From Bradyrhizobium sp. Rc3b (GTDB lineage Bacteria > Pseudomonadota > Alphaproteobacteria > Rhizobiales > Xanthobacteraceae): DNA of 64,000 nucleotides. Positions 36,941 to 45,291 of the stretch are shown here, one piece after another. The notes beneath the pieces are model-generated. The model made no database searches. It saw only the letters and a list, made by a program, of their open reading frames with translations, and was not told the DNA's origin. Location: the NCBI RefSeq assembly GCF_900114915.1, contig NZ_FOUS01000003.1, forward strand, positions 310,001 to 374,000, written 5' to 3'. The translations under genes were made by a program, and so were the position numbers. Positions within the stretch are counted from its first letter, which is position 1. Each line of letters starts with the position of its first letter.

Positions 36941-37054
36941 GGTGGGTCAGCGCAGCGGCTGCGCGATGCGCGGGCCGATGCGCGTAACCCACCTCTTCGC
37001 TTTCCGCGGTGACAGAAGCGGTGGGTTACGCCAAGCGGCTAACCCACCCTACGA
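36937..37054. repeat. R2 palindromic repeat
   Basis: GTAGGGTGGGTCAGC at the left pairs with GGCTAACCCACCCTACG at the right, with inner CGTAACCCACC and GGTGGGTTACG arms. Its first bases provide the stop codon of the GST gene, as R1 does for the glycosylase gene at 32450. Confidence 0.88.
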
Positions 37055-37063
37055 TACCCTGGC

Positions 37064-37498
37064 CTACCGCATCGTGATCGCAAGGCCGCTGAGATCCGCA
37101 TTCGCCATCAACCCGACCTGCGTGCCCGTCAGCTCCAGCACGGCGCCCTTCTGGTTGGTGAGCACGATGGCACGGGCGCCGGCGCCCACGGCGAGGCCCG
37201 CGCCGGCGGCGCCGTAGACCCCGGCGACATCGGAGGGACGGTTGATGTTGGAGACGCGGCCGCGCAGCACCGTCTTTGAACCGCCGAAGACGAGGCCGTA
37301 GTCGAGGCCGCCGGTGGAGAGCCCATAGGTGCGGCCGCGGAAGTTGAGCACGCCGCTCCCGCCTGAGCCGCCGATGATCCAGCCGGCCTTGTAGATCGTC
37401 AGCGTCACGAAACCGCTGTCGGCCATCGCCGAGGTCGAGAGCCCGGCCAGGGCGGCAATGGCGACCAGCGCGGCGCGGAAGGTGGATGCAATCTTCAT
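37064..37498 (-). CDS. DUF1134/EipA-like envelope protein
   Basis: This 144-residue protein has a signal peptide (FRAALVAIAALAGLSTSAMA) and a compact beta-rich domain with YKAGWIIGGSGGSGVL, FRGRTYGLS, and GTQVGLMANADLSGL. These match the pattern I associate with DUF1134, whose Brucella member EipA maintains envelope integrity. The assignment is from motif recall, not alignment. No operon partner is evident; the ridA gene lies on the other strand. Confidence 0.7.
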   Translation of the reverse strand: MKIASTFRAALVAIAALAGLSTSAMADSGFVTLTIYKAGWIIGGSGGSGVLNFRGRTYGLSTGGLDYGLVFGGSKTVLRGRVSNINRPSDVAGVYGAAGAGLAVGAGARAIVLTNQKGAVLELTGTQVGLMANADLSGLAITMR

Positions 37499-37978
37499 GG
37501 ACGTCTCCGGGGGCTATTTTTCAAGGGGGGAAAGCGAATCAGACGAGCCGAATCTATCCGATCGATCGGGGCGGCAACATGATGGGACTGCCCTGAGACA
37601 CAAGGTGCAGCGTCGCACTCAACCGTCATCGCCCGGTTCAACCGGGCGATCCAGTATTCCAGAGGCGGCGGTGATTGAGCCGAGAGGCCGCGGCGTACTG
37701 GATGCCCCGGTCAAAGCCGGGGCATGACGGCGGAGGCTCGGGCACAAGGTCGCGCATCGCCATCATCCCATTCTGCCCTTGTTTTGCCCGACGGAGCAAC
37801 TTGAGTGTTTAGCCTTTACCGAATTATAGAAGCTCAATGATCTCCGCATGATCTCTACTGTGCATGGGGTTGTTTTCGCGTTTTTGTTCTTGCCCGTCTC
37901 CGCAACCCGATTGCAAGTCTCCCGCATGTCGCTACGCTCATGCGGGCTACGCGCCCGTTCCTAATTCGAGGTGATGCC
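37499..37978. other. Intergenic region with an R6 repeat
   Basis: No gene is supported in these 480 bases. An R6 repeat occupies 37624-37730; the remainder (37731-37978) is A+T-richer and probably holds the promoter of the ridA-type gene, but no -35/-10 pair is convincing. Confidence 0.6.
37624..37730. repeat. R6 repeat
   Basis: CGTCATCGCCCGGTTCAACCGGGCGATCCAG at its left end is itself a hairpin. TGGATGCCCCGGTCAAAGCCGGGGCATGACGG closes the right end, and GATCCAGTATTCCAGAGG with GGCGTACTGGAT gives the long-range pairing. A near-identical copy lies at 55681. Confidence 0.85.
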
Positions 37979-38362
37979 ATGCCGATCCAGCATTTCGCGC
38001 CCCCGCCGCACGTGAAGGCGCCGCCGCTGTCCTTTGCGACGCGCGTCGGCGATCTCCTGTTCGTCTCGGGCATTCCGGGCTTCGATGCCAATGGTGCGCT
38101 GCCCGACGGTTTCGAGGCGCAGTTCGCCAATGTCGTCGTCAACATCAAGCGCGTGCTGGACGAGGCCGGCGCCGGTGTCCGCGACCTCGTCAAGGTCAAC
38201 GTGCTCTTGACCCGCGCCTCCGACGTCGCCGCCATGAACGCGCTCTATGCCGGCGCCTTCGGCCCGCCGCCCTATCCGGCCCGCACCACCTGCGTGGTGC
38301 AGGCCCTGCCCGATCCGAAGATGCTGATCGAGATCGAGGCGGTGGCCTCGCTGGCGAAGTGA
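37979..38362 (+). CDS. RidA-family protein
   Basis: This 127-residue protein has the YjgF/RidA trimer fold with VGDLLFVSGIPGF, the KVNVLLTRASDVAAMNALY segment, and the late-Arg position in YPARTTCVVQALP that binds carboxylate in enamine/imine deaminases. It would clear reactive enamines from PLP enzymes. GAGGTGA lies about eight bases before ATG 37979; an upstream in-frame ATG at 37940 lacks a site. Confidence 0.9.
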   Translation: MPIQHFAPPPHVKAPPLSFATRVGDLLFVSGIPGFDANGALPDGFEAQFANVVVNIKRVLDEAGAGVRDLVKVNVLLTRASDVAAMNALYAGAFGPPPYPARTTCVVQALPDPKMLIEIEAVASLAK

Positions 38363-38513
38363 GCCACGGAGCGTGTGGCTTGCCGGGCACGCGGCCGAAC
38401 CAAATGCTTGGGGAACAGCTGACATGTCCGTGAACGGCAGCTCACCGGCTTGCAAAGGACCTGCTTTTACCGCACGAATTTTTGCGTCCCACTTCCCCAC
38501 AAGGAGATATTTC

Positions 38514-38774
38514 ATGCGTCGCGTTCTCGCCCTCTGTGCCGTTGCCGGCATCGCAAGTTCCGTGTTCGCCGTGCCCGCATCCGCCAAGGTCGGCTATTAC
38601 GTGATCCGCTGGGACAACACCGGCATCTGCCAGGTCTGGAACGAAGACCTGCAGTACAAGCCGCTTCAAATTGGGGTGTCGACCTACAAGGTCGTCAGCA
38701 AGCCGCTCCCGACCTTCCAGGCCGCTTCCGACGTCCAGATCAAGATGCGCGCCGAGCGCCGCTGCACGCTCTGA
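38514..38774 (+). CDS. Small secreted protein, first of two paralogues
   Basis: This 86-residue protein has a signal peptide (VLALCAVAGIASSVFAVPASA) and a mature part of about 60 residues with the motif VIRWDNTGICQVWNED, then a Cys near the end (ERRCTL), so one disulphide is possible. AAGGAGATA precedes ATG 38514. It is paralogous to the product at 39014. Function is unknown. Confidence 0.8.
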   Translation: MRRVLALCAVAGIASSVFAVPASAKVGYYVIRWDNTGICQVWNEDLQYKPLQIGVSTYKVVSKPLPTFQAASDVQIKMRAERRCTL

Positions 38775-39013
38775 GCTTTTTGCAACGGATCGGATTTCGA
38801 GGGCGGGTCGCGCGAGCGGTCCGCCTTCTTCTTTTTGCGGGACCCGCGCGTTTTCCGGCCGAATTCAGCCATGTCCCGCCCGCGCGCTTTGAACCTGGCC
38901 GGCCTGCGGAACTACTCACATCTTGTCCGGGGCGCATCCCCCAAGACGTCCCGCACCAGCCCTCCCCGTCATTGCCGGGAGGCACATCACATCATTCATT
39001 TGAGGAGCTGATC

Positions 39014-39265
39014 ATGCGTCGTATTTCCGTGCTGTGCGCTGCCGCCGGTCTTGCCGTCACCGCCTTCGTCGCGGCGAGCCCTGCGGAAGCCAGCTATCAC
39101 CTGATCCGCTGGCAGGACACCGGCCTGTGCCAGATCTGGGACGAGAGCATCCCGACCACACCGTGGCCGGCCGGCTATCATCGCGCCAGCGCATCCGTGC
39201 CGACCTTCATCGACGCCCTCGCGGTGAAGGATGCCGCGCTGAAGAACGGTCAGTGCACCTGGTAA
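39014..39265 (+). CDS. Small secreted protein, second of two paralogues
   Basis: This 83-residue protein matches the previous one: a signal peptide (ISVLCAAAGLAVTAFVAASPA), then LIRWQDTGLCQIWDES, SVPTF and a terminal NGQCTW. The two cysteines are in the same places as in the first copy. GAGGAG lies six bases before ATG 39014. A strong terminator follows. The pair arose by tandem duplication. Confidence 0.8.
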   Translation: MRRISVLCAAAGLAVTAFVAASPAEASYHLIRWQDTGLCQIWDESIPTTPWPAGYHRASASVPTFIDALAVKDAALKNGQCTW

Positions 39266-39288
39266 GATTTTCGATCGGCGGACGAAGA

Positions 39289-39325
39289 GCGGGCAAGGAC
39301 CATGCGTCCTTGCCCGCTTGTTTTT
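39289..39325 (+). terminator. Rho-independent terminator
   Basis: A perfect 12-base stem GCGGGCAAGGAC (39289-39300) and GTCCTTGCCCGC (39306-39317), loop CATGC, then TTGTTTTT. It ends the transcript of the small secreted protein gene. Confidence 0.92.
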
Positions 39326-39335
39326 CCGAGATGTC

Positions 39336-39434
39336 GTAGGGTGGGCAAAGGCGCGCACTTCGCGCGCCGTGCCCACGCCTTTCAACAACGAGCAAATGGC
39401 GGGCACGGCGCGAAGCGCCTTTGCCCACCCTACG
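39336..39434. repeat. R1 palindromic repeat
   Basis: GTAGGGTGGGCAAAGGCGC pairs with GCGCCTTTGCCCACCCTACG, and the inner CGTGCCCACG pairs with CGGGCACGG. It lies between a terminator and the end of the opposing J-domain gene. Confidence 0.9.
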
Positions 39435-39452
39435 AGATATCGTCAAGCCCTC

Positions 39453-39950
39453 TCACGCGTCCTTGTGCGCGCCGGGATGGATCAGGACGTCGCGCGCGGC
39501 GGCGAGGTCGATGAAGGCTTGCGCGCTGCCGCCGTGGTCGGGATGCATGCCCTTGGCGGCGCGGCGATAGGCCTGGTTGATGTCCTCGCAGGTGAGCTGC
39601 ACCGCGAGCGGCAGACCAAGCATCTTGCGGGCGCGATCCTCGCTGGACAGCTGTTTCGGCATGGCGTTGCGGCGGCCGAAGCGCGGCGCTGTCAGATCAT
39701 GAACGACTTCGAGAACGACGCCGATGCGGCGCTGGGCCGCCAGCGTGACGCCGTGATCGTCATTGTCGACCGCCTGGCGAAGCACCGGAAGCGCCTGCTC
39801 GGCGGCCTGTCGCAGCGTGGCATCGACGCTCATCCGCGCGATCTCGGCCACGAGCCGGCCCGCCTCGGCCCAATCGGCCGATTGCGCCGACCGCAGGCGT
39901 TCGAGGGCGGGTTTCCAGGAGTCGAGCCGGGAGTCGAGCCGTTCCATCAT
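39453..39950 (-). CDS. J-domain (DnaJ-like) co-chaperone
   Basis: This 165-residue protein has a helical N-terminal region of about 95 residues and a C-terminal J domain. Its HPD tripeptide is in GMHPDHGGSAQAF, where J proteins stimulate DnaK ATPase; helix II (DINQAYRRAA) precedes it. The C-terminal position is unlike DnaJ, in which the J domain comes first. ATG 39950 is used; TTG 39968 is also in frame. Confidence 0.8.
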   Translation of the reverse strand: MMERLDSRLDSWKPALERLRSAQSADWAEAGRLVAEIARMSVDATLRQAAEQALPVLRQAVDNDDHGVTLAAQRRIGVVLEVVHDLTAPRFGRRNAMPKQLSSEDRARKMLGLPLAVQLTCEDINQAYRRAAKGMHPDHGGSAQAFIDLAAARDVLIHPGAHKDA

Positions 39951-40061
39951 GCGCGCAACGTTTAGCAATGAAGATCAGTATGCCAAGGCTGCCGTTTCCG
40001 ACCCCTTAATTTCGAGTTAGCGTTTCGTGAAACTTCGAAACGAAATCGGGAGGAAAATGTA

Positions 40062-40829
40062 ATGGCATTGCTCGCAAACCACATCGCCGTCGTCACGGGC
40101 GCCGGTTCCGGCATCGGCCACGCCATCGCGGCCGGCTACGCCCGCGAGGGCGCGCAAGTGGTGCTGCTCGACGTCAATGCCGACACGGTCGCGGAGGCCG
40201 CACAGGAGATCCGCAAAGCGGGCGGCAAGGCCGAGAGTTTTGCGCTCGACGTTGTCAGCCGCGAGGACTGTTTTGCGCTGGCCAAGCAGGTCGCGGGCGA
40301 GGTCGGGCAGGTCTCGATCCTCGTCAACAATGCCGGCATCACCCGCCGCAACGCCTTCACCGCGGAGACCGAGACGGTGGCGAAGGACTGGAACGACATC
40401 ATCTCGCTCAACCTCAACGGCGTCTTCAACATGACGCAGGCCTTCCTTGCACCCTTGCGCGCGAGCAAAGGCCGCATCGTCAATATCGGCTCGATCCAGT
40501 CCTTCGTGCACCTGCGCACGCCAAGCTCGGCGGCTTACACGACCTCGAAACACGGCGTGCTCGGCTTTACCAAGGCGCTCGCGGTCGAACTCGGCAAGGA
40601 GGGCGTGCGCGTCAACGCGATCGGGCCGGGCTTCATCGAGACCAACATCAACGCCAATGTGCGCGCGACCAATCCGGCGCTGGTGCAGGCCTTCGTCGAC
40701 CACACCCCGCTGGCGCGCACCGGCAAGCCCGAGGATATCGTCGGGCCCGCGATCTTCCTCGCCTCGGATCTGTCGGCTTATGTCACGGGAACGATCGTGA
40801 TGGTGGACGGCGGCTATCGGACGGTGTGA
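40062..40829 (+). CDS. Short-chain dehydrogenase/reductase
   Basis: This 255-residue classical SDR has the NAD(P) motif TGAGSGIG, NNAG (VNNAGITRR), catalytic Ser near IGSIQSF and YTTSK. LLDVNADTVAEAA after beta-2 has an Asp where NAD is preferred. It is similar to 3-oxoacyl-ACP reductase and gluconate-type dehydrogenases; the substrate is unknown. GGGAGG lies ten bases before ATG 40062. Confidence 0.9.
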   Translation: MALLANHIAVVTGAGSGIGHAIAAGYAREGAQVVLLDVNADTVAEAAQEIRKAGGKAESFALDVVSREDCFALAKQVAGEVGQVSILVNNAGITRRNAFTAETETVAKDWNDIISLNLNGVFNMTQAFLAPLRASKGRIVNIGSIQSFVHLRTPSSAAYTTSKHGVLGFTKALAVELGKEGVRVNAIGPGFIETNINANVRATNPALVQAFVDHTPLARTGKPEDIVGPAIFLASDLSAYVTGTIVMVDGGYRTV

Positions 40830-41006
40830 GGCGCGACTCACTATCCCGAAGCACGGGATCATCGTCCGCCGTGTAGGCAATTGCGCCACTGGACCGGACG
40901 ATGACACCGCGTGTGTGGAAGAGATAGTCCCGCATCACGATGCATCTGGCGCAAATCGCGGCGGCTTAGCGGCATTCCTGAGGTCAATTGGTGCGATCGT
41001 CCGCGA

Positions 41007-41022
41007 TTAACCTTTCATTAAC
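41007..41022 (+). promoter_or_regulatory. CtrA-type box (TTAA-N7-TTAAC)
   Basis: TTAA (41007-41010), seven bases, then TTAAC (41018-41022) exactly match the alphaproteobacterial CtrA consensus. It lies 94 bases before the start of the Fis-type regulator gene in an otherwise empty 286-bp gap, and nothing else nearby has this motif. Confidence 0.55.
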
Positions 41023-41115
41023 CAAACCCGCCCACCGTGGATCTACGGCTTGGGGGTCGTTGGTTCTCGATCCGCTTCCAAAGATGGCAGCGGGCGTTGA
41101 TCGGGAGGTGTGTTG

Positions 41116-41364
41116 ATGACCACTGTTCATGTCGCTGCGTCCGAGTCGGGCGCGCAATTCCTTGCTCCTAACCAGATCGTTCCGCTTCTGATCGGCGCCA
41201 CCGTCGACGAGGTCGAGCGCGAGCTCGTGCTTCAGACGCTTGCGCGCTGCGACGGCAACCGCACACGCGCATCGCGCGTGCTCGGCCTGTCGGTGCGTAC
41301 GCTGCGCAACAAGATCAAGCTCTATGCCGCGTCCGGCATCGAGGTGCCCGCCTATCAGGATTAG
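41116..41364 (+). CDS. Small Fis/NtrC-type helix-turn-helix protein
   Basis: This 82-residue protein consists mostly of a Fis-type [45 protein letters not shown], the DNA-binding tail of NtrC or FlbD-type regulators without receiver or AAA domains. GGAGG lies seven bases before ATG 41116. The CtrA-type box upstream suggests cell-cycle or motility control (inference). The flagellar regulator FlbD is the closest idea, but no flagellar genes are nearby. Confidence 0.8.
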   Translation: MTTVHVAASESGAQFLAPNQIVPLLIGATVDEVERELVLQTLARCDGNRTRASRVLGLSVRTLRNKIKLYAASGIEVPAYQD

Positions 41365-41435
41365 CGCGTGGGCGGAATTGCTGCTGTCGTCAAACGCCGC
41401 TAAGTAGCTTGCTTCCGATCATGGGGAGCAGTGGC

Positions 41436-41951
41436 GTGGCAGACGATCAGGGACGACGGCAGGGATCTCAAGGGCCGCGCGGACGGCAGGGTGAACCGGG
41501 ACGGCCGGGACCGCAGGGTCATCCCGGCCGGCGCGGTCCCGACGGCGCGCGCGGCAAGCCGGGACCGCAGGGAAAGCCGGGGCCGCTCGGAAAGCCGGGA
41601 CCTCAGGGCAAGCCCGGTCCGCAAGGCAAGCAGGGTGAGGCTGGCCCGCGTGGGGCCGCCGGCGCGCAGGGGCCTGCCGGACCTCAAGGGCCGGCGGGAC
41701 CGCAAGGCCCGCGCGGCGAGGCTGGGCCTGCCGGTCAATTGCCCTCGATCGAACAGCTGCTGCCGTGGCTCGAGCAACTGTTCGACGCCTGGGACGAGCG
41801 CCGCCGCCAGCGCGAGCGCGACGCCGCCGAACGCGAGGCGCTGGAGGCCGCCGTGCAGGAGCCCGATGAGGGCATCGTCGACGACGCGAGCGACGACAGC
41901 GAAGGCGACGCGCACAAGAAAAAGAAGAAAAAGAAGAAGCACGGTCACTAG
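41436..41951 (+). CDS. Collagen-like Gly-X-Y repeat protein
   Basis: This 171-residue protein starts GTG 41436, seven bases after GGGGAG; an ATG at 41421 has no site. Residues about 10-95 are an almost unbroken Gly-X-Y run ([19 protein letters not shown]), as in collagen triple helices. A helical segment ([19 protein letters not shown]) follows, then an acidic stretch and a poly-Lys tail ending [12 protein letters not shown]. No signal peptide or membrane anchor is seen, so the location is unclear. The trimer-forming helix could come from the C-terminal region. Confidence 0.8.
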   Translation: MADDQGRRQGSQGPRGRQGEPGRPGPQGHPGRRGPDGARGKPGPQGKPGPLGKPGPQGKPGPQGKQGEAGPRGAAGAQGPAGPQGPAGPQGPRGEAGPAGQLPSIEQLLPWLEQLFDAWDERRRQRERDAAEREALEAAVQEPDEGIVDDASDDSEGDAHKKKKKKKKHGH

Positions 41952-41966
41952 GATTAGTGGCGCGCC

Positions 41967-42103
41967 CGTGCCCCGACGCAGCGCAGCACGCAGTGACGCG
42001 CTGCTGGGCCGGCGCCCATCTGACCAAGAGCTTTTCTCGCGATTTTCTGGGTCCCGGCACTGCGTCGCAGCGCTGACGCACTGCGCCGCGTCCGGGACAC
42101 GAG
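41967..42103. repeat. R5 palindromic repeat
   Basis: CCCCGACGCAGCGCAGCACGCAGTG at the left and CACTGCGCCGCGTCCGGG at the right can pair, with inner GTCCCGGCACTGCGTCGC. It sits between the collagen-like gene and the small membrane-protein gene on the other strand. Confidence 0.75.
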
Positions 42104-42110
42104 CCTCGGT

Positions 42111-42329
42111 TTAGGAAGCCGATGAATCATCCTTGCGCGGCAGCATGCCCATGCGCTCGAATTGCCAGCGCATGGCGCGATACCAGAGATAGCCCACCGC
42201 CGCGCCGCACAGGGCCAGGATGATCACGTTGGCGCTCGAGAACGAGCCGCTCCACCACATCATCCACGCGGTCCACAGCAGTGTGAGGACAATGGCACCT
42301 GCTTTCAGAGGAAGAAGGGGGCGGCTCAT
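42111..42329 (-). CDS. Small two-span membrane protein
   Basis: This 72-residue protein has two membrane segments (AGAIVLTLLWTAWMMW and ANVIILALCGAAVGYLW) and a basic/acidic C-terminal tail. GGAG lies ten bases before ATG 42329. No family is recognised. Confidence 0.6.
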   Translation of the reverse strand: MSRPLLPLKAGAIVLTLLWTAWMMWWSGSFSSANVIILALCGAAVGYLWYRAMRWQFERMGMLPRKDDSSAS

Positions 42330-42427
42330 GGGTCGTGCTCCGGCTGTCAAAACCCCGGCACACATCATTGCAGGAGGAGACGCCCCCGTACCGTGAGCCA
42401 GATCACGGAATGAATTACCCTAGCCCA

Positions 42428-42694
42428 CTAACCGAAGCGCAGCCGCGAGCGCTCCCTGGCCCTTTCCGCCTCGACCTCACGGTCCCGCGCCGGCGCATGG
42501 GTGTGCAGCGAGGTCAGGAGATTTCGCGCGGCCTGTGAGACCTCGGCCACTGCGCGGTCGAACGCCGCCTCGTTGGCCTGCGACGGCTTGTTGAAGCCGG
42601 ACAGTTTTCGCACGAACTGGAGCGCGCTGGCATGGATTTCATCCTCCGTCGCCGGCGGCTCGAAGTTGAACAGCGTCTTGATGTTGCGGCACAT
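42428..42694 (-). CDS. DUF2277 family protein
   Basis: This 88-residue protein begins MCRNIKTLFNFEPPAT, the family's invariant opening, and continues with EIHASALQFVRKLSGFNKPS and a helical region with AAFDRAVAEV. A Cys at position 2 and the helical body are typical. Function is unknown. Confidence 0.92.
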   Translation of the reverse strand: MCRNIKTLFNFEPPATEDEIHASALQFVRKLSGFNKPSQANEAAFDRAVAEVSQAARNLLTSLHTHAPARDREVEAERARERSRLRFG

Positions 42695-42819
42695 GCAGGG
42701 GCCCCGGATGTTTCCTTGAAGACGATCGGCGGAGCCGAAATCCTACATCCTTCTGTGCATTTCTGCTAAGTCCCGCCGTAACGCGGCCGCCGACCATGAG
42801 CCGCAATGGGGAGAAAAGC

Positions 42820-43889
42820 ATGAAGGCTTCCTGCGCCGCACTGTCGGCTGCCCTCCTGTCCTTTTCAATCCCGGTCCTGGCCGCGGATTATCCGGCACCG
42901 AAGCAGGGCGACTGGATCGCCAGGGATTTCAAGTTCCACACCGGCGAGACCATGGCGGAGCTGAAGCTGCACTACACCACAATCGGCGAGCCCTCCACCG
43001 GTGCTGGTGCTGCACGGCACGGGCGGCTCGGGCGCAAGCATGCTGTCACCCGCCTTCGCCGGCGAGCTGTTCGGCGCGGGGCAACCGCTCGACGCCTCCA
43101 AATACTACATCATCCTTCCCGACGGCATCGGTCATGGCAAATCGTCGAAGCCCTCCGACGGGATGAAGACGAGCTTCCCGAAATACGATTACGACGACAT
43201 GGTCGAAGCGCAGCATCGCCTGGTGACGGAGGGCCTCGGCGTCAAGCATTTGCGGCTCGTCATCGGCAATTCGATGGGCGGCATGCACAGCTGGCTGTGG
43301 GGCGCGAAATAATCCGAACGCGATGGACGCACTGATCCCGATGGCCTCGCAGCCGACCGAGATGGCGTCGCGCAACTGGATGCTGCGGCGGATCATGCTC
43401 GACACCATCCGCAACGACCCGGACTACAATGGCGGCAATTACACCAGCGAGCCGCGCATGATGAAATATGCCATCACCGCCTACGGCATCGCCAGCATCG
43501 GCGGCACGCTGGCCTACCAATCGCAGGCGCCGAACGCGGCCAAGGCGGACAAGATCGTCGACGACCGGCTGGCGGCGCCGATCACGGCGGACGCCAACGA
43601 CTTCGTCTACCAGTGGGAGTCCTCGCACGACTATAATGCCGGCGAGAAGCTGGAGGCCATCGAAGCATCGCTGCTGCTGAATTCCGCCGACGACGAGCGC
43701 AACCCGCCCGAGACCGGCATCACGGACGCTGCCATGAAGCGGGTCAAGAACGGCCGTCTCTATTTGATCCCGGCGAGCGGCGAGACGCGCGGCCACGGCA
43801 CCACCGGCAATGCGAAATTCTACAGCGAGCAGGTGCGGCAATTGCTGGAGAGCACACCGCAGCAAACGATCGAATCGGCGCGCCGCTGA
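42820..43889 (+). pseudogene. Alpha/beta hydrolase gene broken by two frameshifts
   Basis: Three reading-frame blocks give a single continuous alpha/beta hydrolase: a signal peptide plus N-terminus from ATG 42820 to about 43000; a middle block with LVLHGTGGSG and the nucleophile elbow GNSMGG up to TAA near 43311; and a C-terminal block from about 43323 to 43889 with catalytic-type His in TRGHGTTG. At about 43309 the sequence AAATAATCCG has one extra A: removing it restores AAA-TAT-CCG-AAC-GCG-ATG in frame. Near 42997 the shift is a one-base gain or a two-base loss. ATG 42820 follows GGGGAG. Confidence 0.85.
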
Positions 43890-44037
43890 TTTTGCAGCGC
43901 ATCATGTGCGGCACTTCGGAGCCGCATATTATTTGGGCATGCAATGCGCTGACAGCTCGGGCTTAATCGCGTCACCGATGGAATCGACGCGAGCAAGACT
44001 CGCGCGCGAATAGCGGGACGCGACGAGGAGGGATCGC

Positions 44038-44391
44038 ATGCACAGGCTCGCACTGTGCGTTTGGCTGGTCGCGATGACGGCGCTGACCAGCGCCGCACTC
44101 GCATTCGACAATGGGCAATACGACCACATCCCGCCCGATATCCGCGCCTGGTTCAAGAGCGTGATCGCGCCGAACGGCGTGCCCTGCTGCGACGTCTCGG
44201 ACGGCCATCGCACCGACTACGATGTGCGCAGCGGCGCTTATTGGGTGCCGATCGAAGGGCAGTGGATGGAGGTGCCGGAGCGCGCCATCATCCGCGACCG
44301 GGGCAATCCGGTCGGCCAGGCCGTGGTGTGGTACGTTCGCCACCGCGGCGCCATCATCATAAGCTGCTTCGTGCCGGCGGACGCCGTGTAA
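44038..44391 (+). CDS. Small secreted protein of unknown function
   Basis: This 117-residue protein has a signal peptide (LALCVWLVAMTALTSAALA) and a mature domain with a CC pair (NGVPCCDVSDGHRTDYDV) and a later Cys (IISCFVP). GAGGAGGG is upstream of ATG 44038. It belongs to a class common in Bradyrhizobium with no assigned function, as far as I know. Confidence 0.75.
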   Translation: MHRLALCVWLVAMTALTSAALAFDNGQYDHIPPDIRAWFKSVIAPNGVPCCDVSDGHRTDYDVRSGAYWVPIEGQWMEVPERAIIRDRGNPVGQAVVWYVRHRGAIIISCFVPADAV

Positions 44392-44462
44392 TGCGTCTTT
44401 ATCGATTCCATTGGCTGGAGGCGGCCCGATCGGCTAGCTTGCCGCCAAGCTGAAGCGGAGGC

Positions 44463-45071
44463 ATGCCGTTGACCGATCTTTGCGCCGAAGACCTCGCCAC
44501 CATCTATGCCAAGCCGAGCCCGCGCGTGATCGCGAAAGCGCGGCCCGCGATCGATGCGCATGCGAAGAAGTTCATCGAGATGTCGCCGTTCTGCGTGCTC
44601 GCGACGTCGGGCGCGGACGGCAGCGTCGATGCCTCGCCACGCGGCGGCGGCACCGGCTTTGTCCACGTCGCCGGTCCCAACCAATTGCTGATGCCTGACC
44701 GCTCCGGCAACAACCGGATCGACAGTTTTCGCAACGTCGTCGAAGGCTCGGGCTTCGTGCACCTGTTGTTCTTCGTGCCCGGGATTGACGAAACGCTACG
44801 CGTCGGCGGACGCGGCACGCTGTCGGCCGATCCGGATCTGCTCGTCGCGATGGTCGAATTCGGCAAGCCGCCGCGGGCGGTGCTGAACGTCGCTGTGAGC
44901 GAAGTCTATTTCCATTGCGGCAAGGCGCTGATGCGCTCGAAGCTGTGGTCGCCAGAGAAAGTGCAGCGCTCGGTGATGCCCAGCATCGTCACGGTCATTC
45001 ACGACCAGACTGGCCTCGGCGAACCGGCGAGCCAGGAAACTGTGGAAGAGATTTACAAGACGCAGTTGTAG
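44463..45071 (+). CDS. Pyridoxamine 5'-phosphate oxidase-like flavoprotein
   Basis: This 202-residue protein has a split-barrel PPOX-like fold: FCVLATSGADGSVDASPRGG, LLMPDRSGNNRIDSFRN and VHLLFFVPGIDETLRVGGRGTL. The conserved Arg/Ser pattern fits FMN or deazaflavin binding; the substrate is unknown. The start is uncertain: ATG 44463 has GGAGG only two bases upstream, and TTG 44469 gives a better spacing. Confidence 0.85.
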   Translation: MPLTDLCAEDLATIYAKPSPRVIAKARPAIDAHAKKFIEMSPFCVLATSGADGSVDASPRGGGTGFVHVAGPNQLLMPDRSGNNRIDSFRNVVEGSGFVHLLFFVPGIDETLRVGGRGTLSADPDLLVAMVEFGKPPRAVLNVAVSEVYFHCGKALMRSKLWSPEKVQRSVMPSIVTVIHDQTGLGEPASQETVEEIYKTQL

Positions 45072-45087
45072 TTGGGACGACAATCAC

Positions 45088-45269
45088 GGTGTCGTCCCGG
45101 ACAAGCGCAGCGCAGATCCGGGACCTCCGCGCGAGCGCTTGCGCTCGTCGCGATAACCACAGGGAGTGGTTTTGCGAAGACTAACAGTGAAGAACTCGTG
45201 CCCCGGTGCTCATACCGGCGCATCCAGATAGATCACGCGGTGGGTCCCGGCCTTCGCCGGGACGACACC
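45088..45269. repeat. R7 repeat with long inverted arms
   Basis: A perfect 13-base arm GGTGTCGTCCCGG (45088-45100) pairs with CCGGGACGACACC (45257-45269), enclosing about 155 bases. It lies between a PPOX-type gene and the opposing bacterioferritin gene. A related fragment lies at 33561. Confidence 0.85.
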
Positions 45270-45291
45270 GAGTATGCAGCGATGCCCGAGC

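Noticed and set aside
41431..42114. A second plus-strand frame overlapping the collagen-like gene
   Set aside because: It is Arg-rich and only reflects the repeated GC-rich triplets in another frame, ending in repeat DNA.
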